A DNA stretch of 64,000 nucleotides. Origin: Cloacibacterium sp046296655 (lineage in GTDB: Bacteria; Bacteroidota; Bacteroidia; Flavobacteriales; Weeksellaceae). Below the pieces are notes generated by a model, which worked only from the letters and a program-made list of their open reading frames with translations, was not told the DNA's origin and did no database searches. Position numbers and translations under genes: made by a program. The DNA lies in NCBI GenBank assembly GCA_046296655.1, contig JBKBLE010000004.1:54618-118617 (forward strand), in the 5' to 3' direction. This document shows, in pieces, positions 40,281 to 49,157 of this stretch (the stretch's first letter is position 1; each line of letters begins with the position of its first letter).

Positions 40281-41977
40281 TTACCGAATTCTATAAATAG
40301 GATATTGGTTTACAGTACCTTCGTAATATTCTGAATTTTTATACACCCAATCTAATTGCGCTGCTCCATCTTCTGCAAATTTTGCATCTGAAGCTTTTTT
40401 CAGTTCAAAGGCTGTTTTTAACGCTTTATTGGTTTTTAATAATTCGGCAGCAGTATCTTCGAAAACGTAGTCAGAAAAATACTCTTTTTGCCCCAAAATT
40501 CCATCAAACTCGTTCCAGTTAAAGTAAGAGTCAACTGCTTCTGGTTCTAGCGTTTCTAAAAGGAATTTCACGCCAGATTGTTTTGTAGAAACCAAATAAT
40601 CTCCTTTTCTGAATTTTTTAGTCTTTAATTCTGATGAAACTTGAGTATCGAAATGCAAGTAATGACCTTCGTAAGGATTTTTTACGGTTTTAAAATCTAC
40701 AATTTTATAAGATTCAACTGTTATCAAAGAATCGGATTGTATTTCTTTGAATTTGATTTGATTGCGTTTTAAATTTTCTATGATTTTCCCTTCAGATTTT
40801 GGAATCACATAGTAACTTGGGATTACAATTTCTTTGTCAGCTTTGTAAGTGTCAAAGAATTTTACTTTTCTGGTGAAAGGTTTATTTCTGTCGTAGAAAA
40901 GTCTTGGTTTTCCAGAAATTCCGCTTGGTTTTTTACCTGCTTCATAACCTTTGAAATCAATAAAACTGTATTTGGTGCTGTCTAATTCCCAACGAATTGT
41001 GTATTTCTTGTTCGGTAAATAATTGGTTAATTCTTCCATCATTTTTTTAGAAATATCTAAGTAATTTTCATCTACAAAATTGATGGAGTGTCTCATGTAT
41101 TCATACGTTGCTTTTACGCGGTCTTGGTAAGGTTTTAGCATGTGCGTTTCTGCCACGGTTCCCGGAATGTTGAAAAGGGTAGTGTAACCCGTTGCATAAC
41201 GAGGAGAATCCATAAACGCAGGGAAACCTTCATCTGGAGAATATCCGTGAATATTGACGTAAGGAACGTTCAAAATTTTAGATTTCTCCATATTTTGAAT
41301 CAGTTTCGGTTGCATTTCTTGATGAAAATATGTCCCGAGAGAATTTCCTAATCTTTCTTTATTGGTAGAAATATAGGTAAAAGTGTATTGATAATCTGCG
41401 CCGTTACTTACGTGATTATCAATAAAATAAATCGGTTTTAGCCAATGAAAAATCTCTTGAAAAGCTTTGGCATTTTCTGTATCATTTTTGATGAAATCTC
41501 TGTTCAAATCAAAATTTCTGGCATTTCCTCGGAAACCGTGCTCTTCTGGTCCGTTTTGGTTGGCTCGTGAGAATTTTCCTCTTCTCAACATTCCCGAAAT
41601 GTTGTATGCTTCAATTGCTGCAACTTTGATGTTTTTTGGAACTTTTATTTTTCCTAAAGCCAAATCTCGCATCAGCATCATTGTAGCATCAATTCCGTCA
41701 CTTTCACCAGGATGAATGCCATTATTAATGAAAATTACGGGAATATTTTGTTTTTTTGAGTTATCAAAAATTACGACTCAATAGGTTCTCCGTTGTCATC
41801 TTTTCCTTTTTCTACCACCGAAATACTTTCAAAGTTTTTGTCTAAATCTTCATAGAATTTCACCATTTCTTCGTAGGTGGTGGTTTGATTTCCGTTGCCT
41901 TTTTCGTAAGGTGTTTTGAAATCTTGAGCAAAAGAAAATATCGTTTGAAGGAGGAATAATAGTGTGATTTTTTTCAT
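40281..41977 (-). pseudogene. M14-family zinc carboxypeptidase-like protein, split by a frameshift
   Basis: The first frame (41771-41977) has a signal peptide (MKKITLLFLLQTIFSFAQ) and ends EPIES plus stop. The continuation in another frame covers 40281 to about 41779 and reads VVIFDNSKKQNIPVIFINNG, then IHPGESDGIDATMMLMRDLA, then the long remainder. HPGE is the M14 zinc motif HxxE, and it sits in the part not preceded by any start codon of its own. Joining the frames needs one inserted base near 41771-41780 and yields a product of about 565 aa with normal M14 layout (RNFDLNRDF region, NGADYQYTFTYIST). Everything downstream is intact, so the lesion is recent or a sequencing error. Product would be a secreted metallopeptidase. 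Confidence 0.88.
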
Positions 41978-41994
41978 TGAGAGGAAAATTTAAA

Positions 41995-42249
41995 TTAAAA
42001 AGTCAAGAGAAGAAATGAAAGAAGATTCAGGAGAAAAGCATAAAAATTAGAATTTTGTATAAACTTATCTTTTCTCCAAAGTAAAAAATATAAAATAAGT
42101 TGTGTAAATGTAATTATCAGAAGTGGGATAACTGAAAACTCCATTAGTGTTCCTAAAGTAATTCCAATATTAAGAAATAATTTGGTTGAGATAACCAAAA
42201 ATAAAATATAAAAAAGAATTATCGTACTAGATATTGTTTTCCAATTCAT
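41995..42249 (-). CDS. Small membrane protein of unknown function
   Basis: This 84-aa hydrophobic protein has about three membrane segments (IILFYILFLVISTKLFL, FSVIPLLIITFTQLILYFLL and FYAFLLNLLSFLLLTF) with short polar loops. I do not recognise the family. It lies 17 bases upstream of the broken M14 gene and downstream of the lepA terminator, so it could be the first gene of a short transcript. Its reality rests on even membrane spacing and lack of overlap with other genes. Confidence 0.55.
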   Translation of the reverse strand: MNWKTISSTIILFYILFLVISTKLFLNIGITLGTLMEFSVIPLLIITFTQLILYFLLWRKDKFIQNSNFYAFLLNLLSFLLLTF

Positions 42250-42268
42250 TTGATAAAAGTAATAAAAA

Positions 42269-42290
42269 ATCCACAGAAATTTCTGTGGAT
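42269..42290 (-). terminator. Terminator after lepA
   Basis: ATCCACAGAA and TTCTGTGGAT form a perfect stem with an AT loop; the minus strand downstream is T-rich (TTTTTTATT). Confidence 0.75.
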
Positions 42291-42305
42291 TGCTATTTAA
42301 AGTAA

Positions 42306-42325
42306 GGACAAGTCGCGACTTGTCC
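42306..42325. repeat. 20-bp perfect palindrome downstream of lepA
   Basis: A ten-base half-site GGACAAGTCG is followed immediately by its exact complement. The GC-rich unit lies in an AT-rich gap five bases from the lepA stop region. It resembles a REP-like unit and is not needed for termination, because a good terminator lies beside it. Confidence 0.6.
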
Positions 42326-42330
42326 CTCGT

Positions 42331-44127
42331 TTAATCATTCAATTTCAAAACTGCCATAAATGCAGATTGTGGAACTTCGACTCTACCAATTTGTTTCATC
42401 TTTTTCTTTCCTTCTTTCTGCTTTTCTAGGAGTTTACGCTTTCTAGAAATATCACCTCCGTAACATTTTGCGGTTACGTCTTTTCTCAGAGCTTTTACGT
42501 TTTCACGGGCAATAACTTTTGAACCAATAGCTGCCTGAATTGCAATATCAAACTGTTGACGAGGAATCAATTCTCTTAGTTTTTCGCACATTTTTTTACC
42601 AATGTGATACGCGTTGCTATCGTGAATTAACGAAGAAAGTGCATCTACCATATCACCATTAATCAAAATGTCCATTTTCACCAATTTCGAAGCTCGGAAA
42701 CCAATTGGATGGTAATCAAAACTTGCATAACCTTTAGAAATTGACTTTAATCTGTCATAAAAATCAAAAACAACTTCTGAAAGCGGCATGTTAAATACCA
42801 ATTCTACACGGTCTGAAGTCAAATAAGATTGGTTTACAATTTCGCCACGTTTTTCGATACAAAGCGTCATTACTGCACCTACGAAATCAGATTTTGTAAT
42901 AATGGTAGCTTTGATATAAGGTTCTTCTACACGATCTAGAGCAATAGGATCCATCATTTCTGACGGGTTATTTATCAAAATCGGAACATTCGGTTCTTTT
43001 TTAGAATAACCATGGTAAGAAACGTTAGGAACCGTAGTAATTACGTTCATATTGAACTCTCTTTCAAGACGTTCCTGTACAATTTCCATGTGAAGCATTC
43101 CTAAGAAACCACAACGGAAACCGAAACCAAGAGCCGCAGAACTTTCTGGTTCGAAAACCAAAGAAGCATCATTCAATCTTAACTTTTCTAGAGAAAGTCT
43201 TAATTCTTCAAAATCTTCTGATTCTATAGGATAAATTCCCGCAAAAACCATTGGTTTTACATCTTCAAAACCATCAATAGCTTCGGTTGCAGGATTTGCC
43301 ATAGAAGTAATGGTATCACCTACTTTTACTTCTCTTGCGTCTTTAATTCCAGAAATAATATAGCCTACATCTCCGCATTTAATTTCAGATTTTGGCACTT
43401 GTTTTAGTTTCAGCGTTCCTACTTCATCTGCTTCATAGACTTTATCCGTCGCCATGAATTTTACTTTCTCACCTTTAGAAATTTTACCGTTTACCACTTT
43501 AAAGTAAGCTTCAATTCCACGGAAAGGATTGTAAACAGAGTCAAAAATCAATGCTTGAAGCGGCGCATTTTCGTCACCTTTTGGCGCAGGAATTCTTTCT
43601 ACAATTTGTTCAAGCAATTCATGAACGCCAGCTCCTGTTTTCCCAGAAACACGCAAAACATCTTCTGGTTTACAACCCAAAAGATTTACAATTTCATCCG
43701 TAACTTCTTCTGGATTAGCAGAAGGTAAGTCAATTTTATTCAGAATTGGAATAATTTCCAAATCATTTTCTAGCGCTAAATATAAGTTGCTAATTGTCTG
43801 TGCTTGAATACTTTGTGCAGCGTCTACAATGAGAAGTGCACCTTCACAAGCAGCGATGGAACGAGATACTTCGTATGAAAAATCTACGTGTCCCGGTGTA
43901 TCGATCAGGTTGAGAATATATTTTTCGCCTTTATATTCATAATCCATTTGAATGGCGTGAGATTTTATGGTAATTCCACGCTCTTTTTCCAAATCCATAT
44001 CGTCAAGAGTTTGCGCTTGCAACTCTCTTTGAGAAACCGTATTGGTATATTCTAAAAGTCTGTCAGCAAGGGTAGATTTCCCGTGGTCGATATGTGCGAT
44101 TATGCAAAAATTTCTAATGTTCTTCAT
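42331..44127 (-). CDS. lepA: Elongation factor 4 (LepA)
   Basis: This 598-aa translational GTPase has the G1 loop AHIDHGKSTLADRL, DTPGHVDFSYEV and NKIDLP. It is followed by domains II, III and V and the LepA-specific C-terminal domain (VLKLND end). LepA binds the ribosome and aids back-translocation or ribosome biogenesis. The length equals that of E. coli LepA. It is monocistronic with a -7 box 20 bases upstream and its own terminator. Confidence 0.97.
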   Translation of the reverse strand: MKNIRNFCIIAHIDHGKSTLADRLLEYTNTVSQRELQAQTLDDMDLEKERGITIKSHAIQMDYEYKGEKYILNLIDTPGHVDFSYEVSRSIAACEGALLIVDAAQSIQAQTISNLYLALENDLEIIPILNKIDLPSANPEEVTDEIVNLLGCKPEDVLRVSGKTGAGVHELLEQIVERIPAPKGDENAPLQALIFDSVYNPFRGIEAYFKVVNGKISKGEKVKFMATDKVYEADEVGTLKLKQVPKSEIKCGDVGYIISGIKDAREVKVGDTITSMANPATEAIDGFEDVKPMVFAGIYPIESEDFEELRLSLEKLRLNDASLVFEPESSAALGFGFRCGFLGMLHMEIVQERLEREFNMNVITTVPNVSYHGYSKKEPNVPILINNPSEMMDPIALDRVEEPYIKATIITKSDFVGAVMTLCIEKRGEIVNQSYLTSDRVELVFNMPLSEVVFDFYDRLKSISKGYASFDYHPIGFRASKLVKMDILINGDMVDALSSLIHDSNAYHIGKKMCEKLRELIPRQQFDIAIQAAIGSKVIARENVKALRKDVTAKCYGGDISRKRKLLEKQKEGKKKMKQIGRVEVPQSAFMAVLKLND

Positions 44128-44147
44128 TCTTCTTTTTCAATGATTTG

Positions 44148-44155
44148 CAAAGATA
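44148..44155 (-). promoter_or_regulatory. -7 promoter box for lepA
   Basis: TATCTTTG on the minus strand, 20 bases before the lepA ATG. TTAG at 44175-44178 gives a near -33 match at 19-base spacing. Confidence 0.5.
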
Positions 44156-44187
44156 TTGATTTTAAGGTAAAATCCTAAAAATAAAAA

Positions 44188-44209
44188 ACTCCGAATTGAT
44201 TTTCGGAGT
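44188..44209 (-). terminator. Terminator after the Spy-like gene
   Basis: ACTCCGAA and TTCGGAGT pair around TTGAT; a T-rich run follows on the minus strand. Confidence 0.7.
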
Positions 44210-44223
44210 ATATTTTAAAGATT

Positions 44224-44736
44224 TTAAGGATTTGGCATCGGTTCGCGACCTTTTGGTGGTCCCATTTTTTGTCTGCGTTCCATAAATTTTTCGCGCATTT
44301 TGCTTTCTTGATTAAAAAGTTTCAGCACTTGTTGAGGTGTTAAAATTTTGAGAAACTTATCAGCATAGACTTTTCGGTTGTTGAGCAGTTGTTGGCCTAA
44401 GTCAAAGCTTTGGTTCAGCATTTTCTTGGCTTCTGCATCAGAAAGGTTTTCTTGAGAGAAATCTACTCTGAATTTATTTTTGATGGTTTTTTTACTTTCT
44501 AGATATTCTTTTAGAAGGACTTTAAAAGCTTCTTGTTTTTCGGCAGGAACCTGTAAGTTTTTGATGGCCATCATGGTAGCGGCATCTTCCATCAATTGTT
44601 TTCTTTGCTCAGGAGACATTTGTCTGATGTATTCTCTGCGCTGTTCTGGTGTCATGTCTCTGAAATTTGGCTTTTCTTGAGCTTTAAAACTCATAAAAGT
44701 TCCAAAAAATAGGAGGATATAGATAAAATTTTTCAT
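44224..44736 (-). CDS. Spy/CpxP-like periplasmic protein
   Basis: This 170-aa protein has a signal peptide (FGTFMSFKA) and a helical, charged mature part. The repeated phrase MTPEQRREYIRQMSPEQRKQL is at residues 28-48 and resembles the LTxxQ motifs of Spy/CpxP-type proteins. LTPQQVLKLFNQESKM is another. Such proteins bind unfolded envelope proteins or sense metals. It is the last of three genes with an ECF sigma factor and a membrane protein, which fits a sensor or effector of envelope stress. Seven bases separate it from the upstream gene. Confidence 0.75.
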   Translation of the reverse strand: MKNFIYILLFFGTFMSFKAQEKPNFRDMTPEQRREYIRQMSPEQRKQLMEDAATMMAIKNLQVPAEKQEAFKVLLKEYLESKKTIKNKFRVDFSQENLSDAEAKKMLNQSFDLGQQLLNNRKVYADKFLKILTPQQVLKLFNQESKMREKFMERRQKMGPPKGREPMPNP

Positions 44737-44743
44737 AATAGGT

Positions 44744-45256
44744 TTAATTATATAGGTCTAAATAGATGTCGTGACTGGTGTTTTTTGATAATTCTGCCAA
44801 TTCTTCTTGAGTCAAAGAATTAAGAAGTTGCTCATAGTTTTCATTGGTGTTTTTAGAATTCATTATTTGCTCTGCAATTATTGTGGTTTCGTTTTGAGCA
44901 ACTTCTTGTTTGGGTTCAGAATTTATTTTTTGAGTTTCTGTATAATTATTATTGGCGTTGTTTTTTACGGAATTTGTTTGATCGTTAGTTGTAGAATTAA
45001 CAGCTATTGTATCTTCTGTAGCAGGTTTTGTAATGTCTGTTTGGTTAGTTTTCCATAAGAAAGTAAAGCCAAAAATTAATGCTAAAGCGGCAGCAAAAGA
45101 AGTTACCATAGAAAAATTGATTTTAAAAATCTTCGGGTGATGTTCTTTTTTTCTTACGGTTTTATTGAGCACGTTTTGCTGCATTTCCTCGAAAGTGTTT
45201 TCGGGAATTTTGTAGGGTGTTTTTTTAGCTAATTGTTCTATATTAAAATCTTTCAT
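44744..45256 (-). CDS. Putative membrane anti-sigma factor-like protein
   Basis: This 170-aa protein has a cytosolic basic N-terminus (LAKKTPYKIPENTFEEMQQNV), one membrane segment (MVTSFAAALALIFGFTFLW) and an Asn/Thr/Glu-rich periplasmic tail, with the conserved LTQEELAELSKN near the end. It follows the sigma gene by 22 bases, the position where anti-sigma factors are found. The classic zinc anti-sigma motif (HxxxCxxC) is not visible, so the assignment is by layout only. Confidence 0.65.
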   Translation of the reverse strand: MKDFNIEQLAKKTPYKIPENTFEEMQQNVLNKTVRKKEHHPKIFKINFSMVTSFAAALALIFGFTFLWKTNQTDITKPATEDTIAVNSTTNDQTNSVKNNANNNYTETQKINSEPKQEVAQNETTIIAEQIMNSKNTNENYEQLLNSLTQEELAELSKNTSHDIYLDLYN

Positions 45257-45278
45257 TTTCTAAAATTTTTAAATTTTC

Positions 45279-45830
45279 TTATGATTCGTAGTTTTCTCTG
45301 ATGTAGTTTTCTATTTTTTCTTTGGCGTAGTGGTAATTGGTTTTGCAAGTACTTACGCTCATTTCTAGAATGTTACTTATTTCTTCGAAAGGCAATTCGT
45401 CATAATATCTAATATTGAAAACTAATTTTTGTTTTTCTGGCAATGTTTGAATGGCTTTCTGCAATAAAACTTGAATTTCTTCTGCGTCATGTTCTGCATT
45501 TTGGGCGACTAAGTTTTGCATGTAATACTCTGCATCTTCGTCTGTTTTTTGCATTTTTTTTAATTTTGCCAACTGCTGAAGCGCTTCATTGGTAGCGATT
45601 CTGTAGAGCCAAGTGTACAATTTACTGTCTTGCTTGAATTGCCCAAAATTGTTATATGCCTTAATAAAAGTGTCTTGCAACACATCTTGCGCAAGGTCAT
45701 GTTGTACAATTAACCTTCTAATATGCCAATAAAGACGACTTTGGTAGGTATCCATCATCGCACGAAGTCCTTTTTCCGAAGAATTGGGCTGCAACATCAA
45801 GCTGATGATTTCGTCGTCTTTACACTTCAT
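45279..45830 (-). CDS. ECF-type RNA polymerase sigma factor
   Basis: This 183-aa protein has region 2 with DLAQDVLQDTFIKAYNNF and LYTWLYRIATNEALQQL for -10 recognition. Region 4 is LPEKQKLVFNIRYYDELPFEEISNILEMS, with a helix-turn-helix for -35 recognition. That is a complete sigma-70 family ECF. Regions 1.2 and 3 are missing, as expected. It heads a leftward operon with the membrane protein and the Spy-like protein, typical of cell-envelope stress modules. Target promoters are not visible from this window. Confidence 0.93.
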   Translation of the reverse strand: MKCKDDEIISLMLQPNSSEKGLRAMMDTYQSRLYWHIRRLIVQHDLAQDVLQDTFIKAYNNFGQFKQDSKLYTWLYRIATNEALQQLAKLKKMQKTDEDAEYYMQNLVAQNAEHDAEEIQVLLQKAIQTLPEKQKLVFNIRYYDELPFEEISNILEMSVSTCKTNYHYAKEKIENYIRENYES

Positions 45831-45915
45831 AATTTAGTTTTCAATGGTTTGATTGTTCTTTTTAAGGAAAGTTAAATTTAAAAATAAAAAAATTACAATC
45901 GTTTTAAAAATAAAA

Positions 45916-45942
45916 AAACCATCCCGATATTCGGAATGGTTT
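45916..45942 (-). terminator. Terminator after rplY
   Basis: AAACCAT with ATGGTTT and CCGA with TCGG pair through one mismatch; A-rich sequence on the + side gives a T run on the minus strand. Confidence 0.7.
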
Positions 45943-45967
45943 CATATGTAGAAAAAAGATTCTCTAA

Positions 45968-46588
45968 TTATTCTGCTTCTGGAGCTGTATCAGTTGCTAC
46001 TTCATCTTCATCATCTTCTACCATTGCACCAGCATTTTTCATAGCATTTCTAGACATCTTCACAGCAGCTACTACTGCATTATCTGGATGTAAGAAAGTG
46101 TATTGATCGTTTTTGATGTCTCCTATATATAATTTGTTACCAATTTTAAGTGGAGTAACATCTACTACGATTTCGTCTGGTAAGTTAGCAGGAATAGCTT
46201 TCAATCTTAATTTTCTGAAAGATTGTCTTAAAACACCACCCGCTAAAACACCTTTTGCACGACCGGTAATTCTTACAGGAACTTCCATAACTACTGGTTT
46301 ATCAGCTCTTAATTGATAGAAGTCTGCGTGAAGAATTTTGTCTGTAATTGGGTGAAATTGGATGTCTTGTAAAATAGCATCAATTTTTTGACCATCTAGC
46401 TCAATTACTACCGTGTGTGCATCTGGAGTGTAAACCAAGTCTTTGAAAGATTTCTCAGTAGTAGAGAAATGGATTGGTTGCTCACCTCCATAAACAACAC
46501 AAGGAACTAATTCAGCATCACGTAGAGCTTTGGTAGACTTTTTGCCCACGCTTTCTCTTTTTGTACCTTGAATTGTAATAGATTTCAT
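45968..46588 (-). CDS. rplY: 50S ribosomal protein L25/general stress protein Ctc
   Basis: This 206-aa two-domain L25 (TL5/Ctc form) binds 5S rRNA. The N-terminal domain begins MKSITIQGTKRESVGKKSTKAL and the C-terminal beta domain contains VPVRITGRAKGVLAGGVLRQ and LPDEIVVDVTPLKIG. The acidic tail ends in EDDEDEVATDTAPEAE. In several bacteria the long form is a stress-related protein. Prs follows upstream in the same direction but has its own promoter, and a separate -7 box precedes rplY. Confidence 0.95.
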   Translation of the reverse strand: MKSITIQGTKRESVGKKSTKALRDAELVPCVVYGGEQPIHFSTTEKSFKDLVYTPDAHTVVIELDGQKIDAILQDIQFHPITDKILHADFYQLRADKPVVMEVPVRITGRAKGVLAGGVLRQSFRKLRLKAIPANLPDEIVVDVTPLKIGNKLYIGDIKNDQYTFLHPDNAVVAAVKMSRNAMKNAGAMVEDDEDEVATDTAPEAE

Positions 46589-46625
46589 TTAAAAAATATT
46601 TAAGTATGTTAAATTTTTCAGGCTG

Positions 46626-46633
46626 CAAATATA
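46626..46633 (-). promoter_or_regulatory. -7 promoter box for rplY
   Basis: TATATTTG on the minus strand with a 37-base leader to the rplY ATG. It sits in the prs-rplY gap. Confidence 0.45.
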
Positions 46634-46643
46634 GTGAAAAAAA

Positions 46644-47582
46644 TTATATAATAAACTTATCACTAATTGATTTGTGCTCGTGTACCATTTTCATTACGTC
46701 TGCAAAAAGTGCTGCACAAGATAAAACCTTGATTTTAGAAGAAAGCTCTGATTTTACTGGAATCGTATCAGTTACAATAACTTCGCTTATCTGAGAGTTT
46801 TCTATATTTTCATAAGCTTTACCAGAAAGAACGGGGTGAGTTGCCATCGCTCTTACTGATTTTGCTCCATTTTTCATTAGAATTTCTGCTGCTTTGCAAA
46901 GTGTTCCGGCTGTGTCTATTATATCATCAATGAGGATAACATTTCTGTCTTTTACATCACCAATCAAGAACATTTCTTCTACTACATTTGCTTTTTTTCT
47001 TTCTTTATAAGCAATTACTACTTCTGCACTTAGGTATCCTGCGTAATTTTTCGCTCTTTTTGCACCACCCATGTCTGGTGAAGCAATCGTAAGATTGTCT
47101 AAATTTAAAGACTTAATGTGGTCTACAAAGATGGTAGAAGCATAAAGATGGTCTACAGGAATTTCGAAGAAACCTTGAATTTGGTCTGCGTGTAAATCAA
47201 TAGTCATGATTCTTGTAGCGCCGGCTGCAGTTAAAAGATTAGCAACTAATTTTGCTCCGATTGGTGCTCTAGGCTTATCTTTTCTGTCTTGTCTAGCTAA
47301 TCCAAAATATGGAATCACTACGGTAATACTCTTTGCTGATGCTCTTTTTGCTGCATCAATCATTAAAAGAAGTTCTAGAAGATTATCTGCTGGTGGAAAG
47401 GTAGAGCCGATAAGAAAAACTCTTCCTCCTCTTACAGATTGATCTAATACGGGTTCGAATTCCCCGTCACTAAACTGTTGGAAATTAATTTTCCCTAATT
47501 CTTGCCCATAGTGATTTGCAATTTTTTCTGCTAAATCTCGACTTGTTCTGGTGCAAAATAAATAGGTTGCTTGATCAGCCAT
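46644..47582 (-). CDS. prs: Ribose-phosphate pyrophosphokinase
   Basis: From the ATG at 47582 (MADQATYLFCTRTS) this is 312 aa, normal for PRPP synthase, which makes PRPP from ribose-5-phosphate and ATP. Motifs: SDGEFEPVLDQSVRGG, YFGLARQDRKDKPRAPI (flexible loop), VDHLYAS, and the PRPP-binding loop VILIDDIIDTAGTL. The frame to 47606 adds eight unconserved residues and is rejected. It supplies PRPP to nucleotide synthesis. A -7 box TAAATTTG lies 21 bases upstream of the chosen start. Confidence 0.95.
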   Translation of the reverse strand: MADQATYLFCTRTSRDLAEKIANHYGQELGKINFQQFSDGEFEPVLDQSVRGGRVFLIGSTFPPADNLLELLLMIDAAKRASAKSITVVIPYFGLARQDRKDKPRAPIGAKLVANLLTAAGATRIMTIDLHADQIQGFFEIPVDHLYASTIFVDHIKSLNLDNLTIASPDMGGAKRAKNYAGYLSAEVVIAYKERKKANVVEEMFLIGDVKDRNVILIDDIIDTAGTLCKAAEILMKNGAKSVRAMATHPVLSGKAYENIENSQISEVIVTDTIPVKSELSSKIKVLSCAALFADVMKMVHEHKSISDKFII

Positions 47583-47603
47583 TTTTACTTTTTTTTGGTT
47601 TGG

Positions 47604-47611
47604 CAAATTTA
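47604..47611 (-). promoter_or_regulatory. -7 promoter box for prs
   Basis: TAAATTTG on the minus strand, 21 bases from the prs ATG at 47582. Confidence 0.45.
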
Positions 47612-47620
47612 AAAAAAAAT

Positions 47621-47650
47621 AAAACCACCTGAAAAATATCAGGTGGTTTT
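47621..47650. terminator. Terminator between the SGNH gene and prs
   Basis: AAAACCACCTGA and TCAGGTGGTTTT form a perfect twelve-base-pair stem. It ends the leftward FadL/SGNH operon just before the prs promoter. Confidence 0.85.
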
Positions 47651-47670
47651 TATAAAATTATTTTTTATTA

Positions 47671-49146
47671 TTATGGGAAAGTTACTCCAGAATAAGCATT
47701 AATGTCAACCCAAGGCAATGTAGAGCCATAAGTTTTATTTATTGCGTCAATAAAAGTATTTGCAATAAGTGCATATCCTCTACCGTTAGGGTGAACACCA
47801 TCTAAAGAGAATGTGCCTCCTGTTATAAATGATGCTGTGTATTTTACACCGTTGTATTGAATGCCAGAAGTACTTCCTAGTTCTTTCATTTTAGAATTTG
47901 CATCTACTAATGCTAGTCCGTATGCAGTAGCTAAACTTGAAATTGAAGCGTTGTAAGCGTCTGTTGCAGCGATTACTTTAGCAGCTTCTTTTTCAGTTAA
48001 TACATATTTGTCCGCAAGTGGAGTTGCTGTTCCTCCTTTAACAGTTGTATCTCTTAGTAAAGTTAATGCTGGTAAAAGGATTAAATCATTAGCTGTAGTT
48101 TGTCTAAGTGAAGGTAGTCCTAATCCAGAAAGGTTTGTTAAGTCTTTGTCAACAATAACAGCACCATTAAGCCCATTATTAAAGTTGATTTTTCTTTGAT
48201 TGAATTCTGCTTCAGTAATTAAGTTTGCAGCTTTTGCTTGACCTAAGCCAGCGTTATATGCTGCGTATGCACCGTTTAATTGTGTGATTTGAGCAGCAGT
48301 TAATCCGGTAATAGGTTTAGCAGGAACTGTTGTAAAGTATGGAATTGATGTTACGTAAGGAATGTTTGCAATTGCTCCTTTAGAATTTGCGTTTGCAGTT
48401 TTAAGAGTTGTAATGACAGTTTTAATAACGTTTGCAACCACATTAGGGTCAGAAATATCATTAGAACCGTAAGTAGATGGGTCTAAGTTTCCTTTTCTAT
48501 CTACGCCTGAACCTCCAGAAGTAGCATAAGAAAGAACATCATTGTTTCCAATCCATAAAGTGTAGAAACTTGGTTTTTGAGCAGCAGCATCAGCTAAAAC
48601 TGTTGTAGTTGCAGATGTTGCAAATCTTACGAAATAAGGGTTTGCTTTTCCTGCAGATAAGTTAGCAGCGCTACCATAACCTGGAGTTACTAAATGAAAA
48701 GATTTAGCACCAGGAACTCCCATATTGTTAAAGTATTTTCCTGCTCCACCAATAACGTCAAGGTTAGCACCTGGAGCTGAAGGAGTAGGTGAAAGAGTTG
48801 GACTTAGCGTAAGTTTTCCATAAAACTCTGTATTTCCTGAAGCGGCAAATAAGTCTTTAAATCCACCTACATTATTTGGCATTAATGGTTGAGTGAAAGT
48901 TTGTGTGCCTCCTGCAAGTGCCATTTGCTGTGCAAGCATAGAAGGAAAAGATTCTTTTTGCCCGTCAAGATATAAGGCACCATCTCTGTATCCAGAAGTT
49001 AAAGAGTTTCCAATAGATACAAAAGTTTTGAAGTCTGCATTCCCCGTTGAAACAGTCATGTTATTTACGTCTCTTTCGAAATCAGTATTACAGCTTACTA
49101 ATGTTAAAGCCGAAATTGCGAAAGCTGATAATATTATTTTTTTCAT
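47671..49146 (-). CDS. SGNH/GDSL-type hydrolase lipoprotein
   Basis: This 491-aa lipoprotein has the lipobox LVSC with lipidation at C19. The SGNH serine block is FVSIGNSLTSGYRDG (S48 as nucleophile). The Gly/Asn blocks are visible in YTLWIGNNDVLSYA, and the catalytic Asp-His pair in SLDGVHPNGRGY. The length exceeds minimal SGNH lipases because of inserted loops, some of which are Ala/Asn-rich (residues 290-330). It probably hydrolyses esters or acyl chains on the outer face of the outer membrane. It is 11 bases downstream of the FadL-type gene, so the two are one operon, which suggests linked uptake and cleavage of lipids. Confidence 0.87.
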   Translation of the reverse strand: MKKIILSAFAISALTLVSCNTDFERDVNNMTVSTGNADFKTFVSIGNSLTSGYRDGALYLDGQKESFPSMLAQQMALAGGTQTFTQPLMPNNVGGFKDLFAASGNTEFYGKLTLSPTLSPTPSAPGANLDVIGGAGKYFNNMGVPGAKSFHLVTPGYGSAANLSAGKANPYFVRFATSATTTVLADAAAQKPSFYTLWIGNNDVLSYATSGGSGVDRKGNLDPSTYGSNDISDPNVVANVIKTVITTLKTANANSKGAIANIPYVTSIPYFTTVPAKPITGLTAAQITQLNGAYAAYNAGLGQAKAANLITEAEFNQRKINFNNGLNGAVIVDKDLTNLSGLGLPSLRQTTANDLILLPALTLLRDTTVKGGTATPLADKYVLTEKEAAKVIAATDAYNASISSLATAYGLALVDANSKMKELGSTSGIQYNGVKYTASFITGGTFSLDGVHPNGRGYALIANTFIDAINKTYGSTLPWVDINAYSGVTFP

Positions 49147-49157
49147 AATTTTTAAAA

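Noticed and set aside
47583..47606. Longer prs N-terminus
   Set aside because: The eight additional residues are not conserved and the conserved start MADQATYLF lies downstream.
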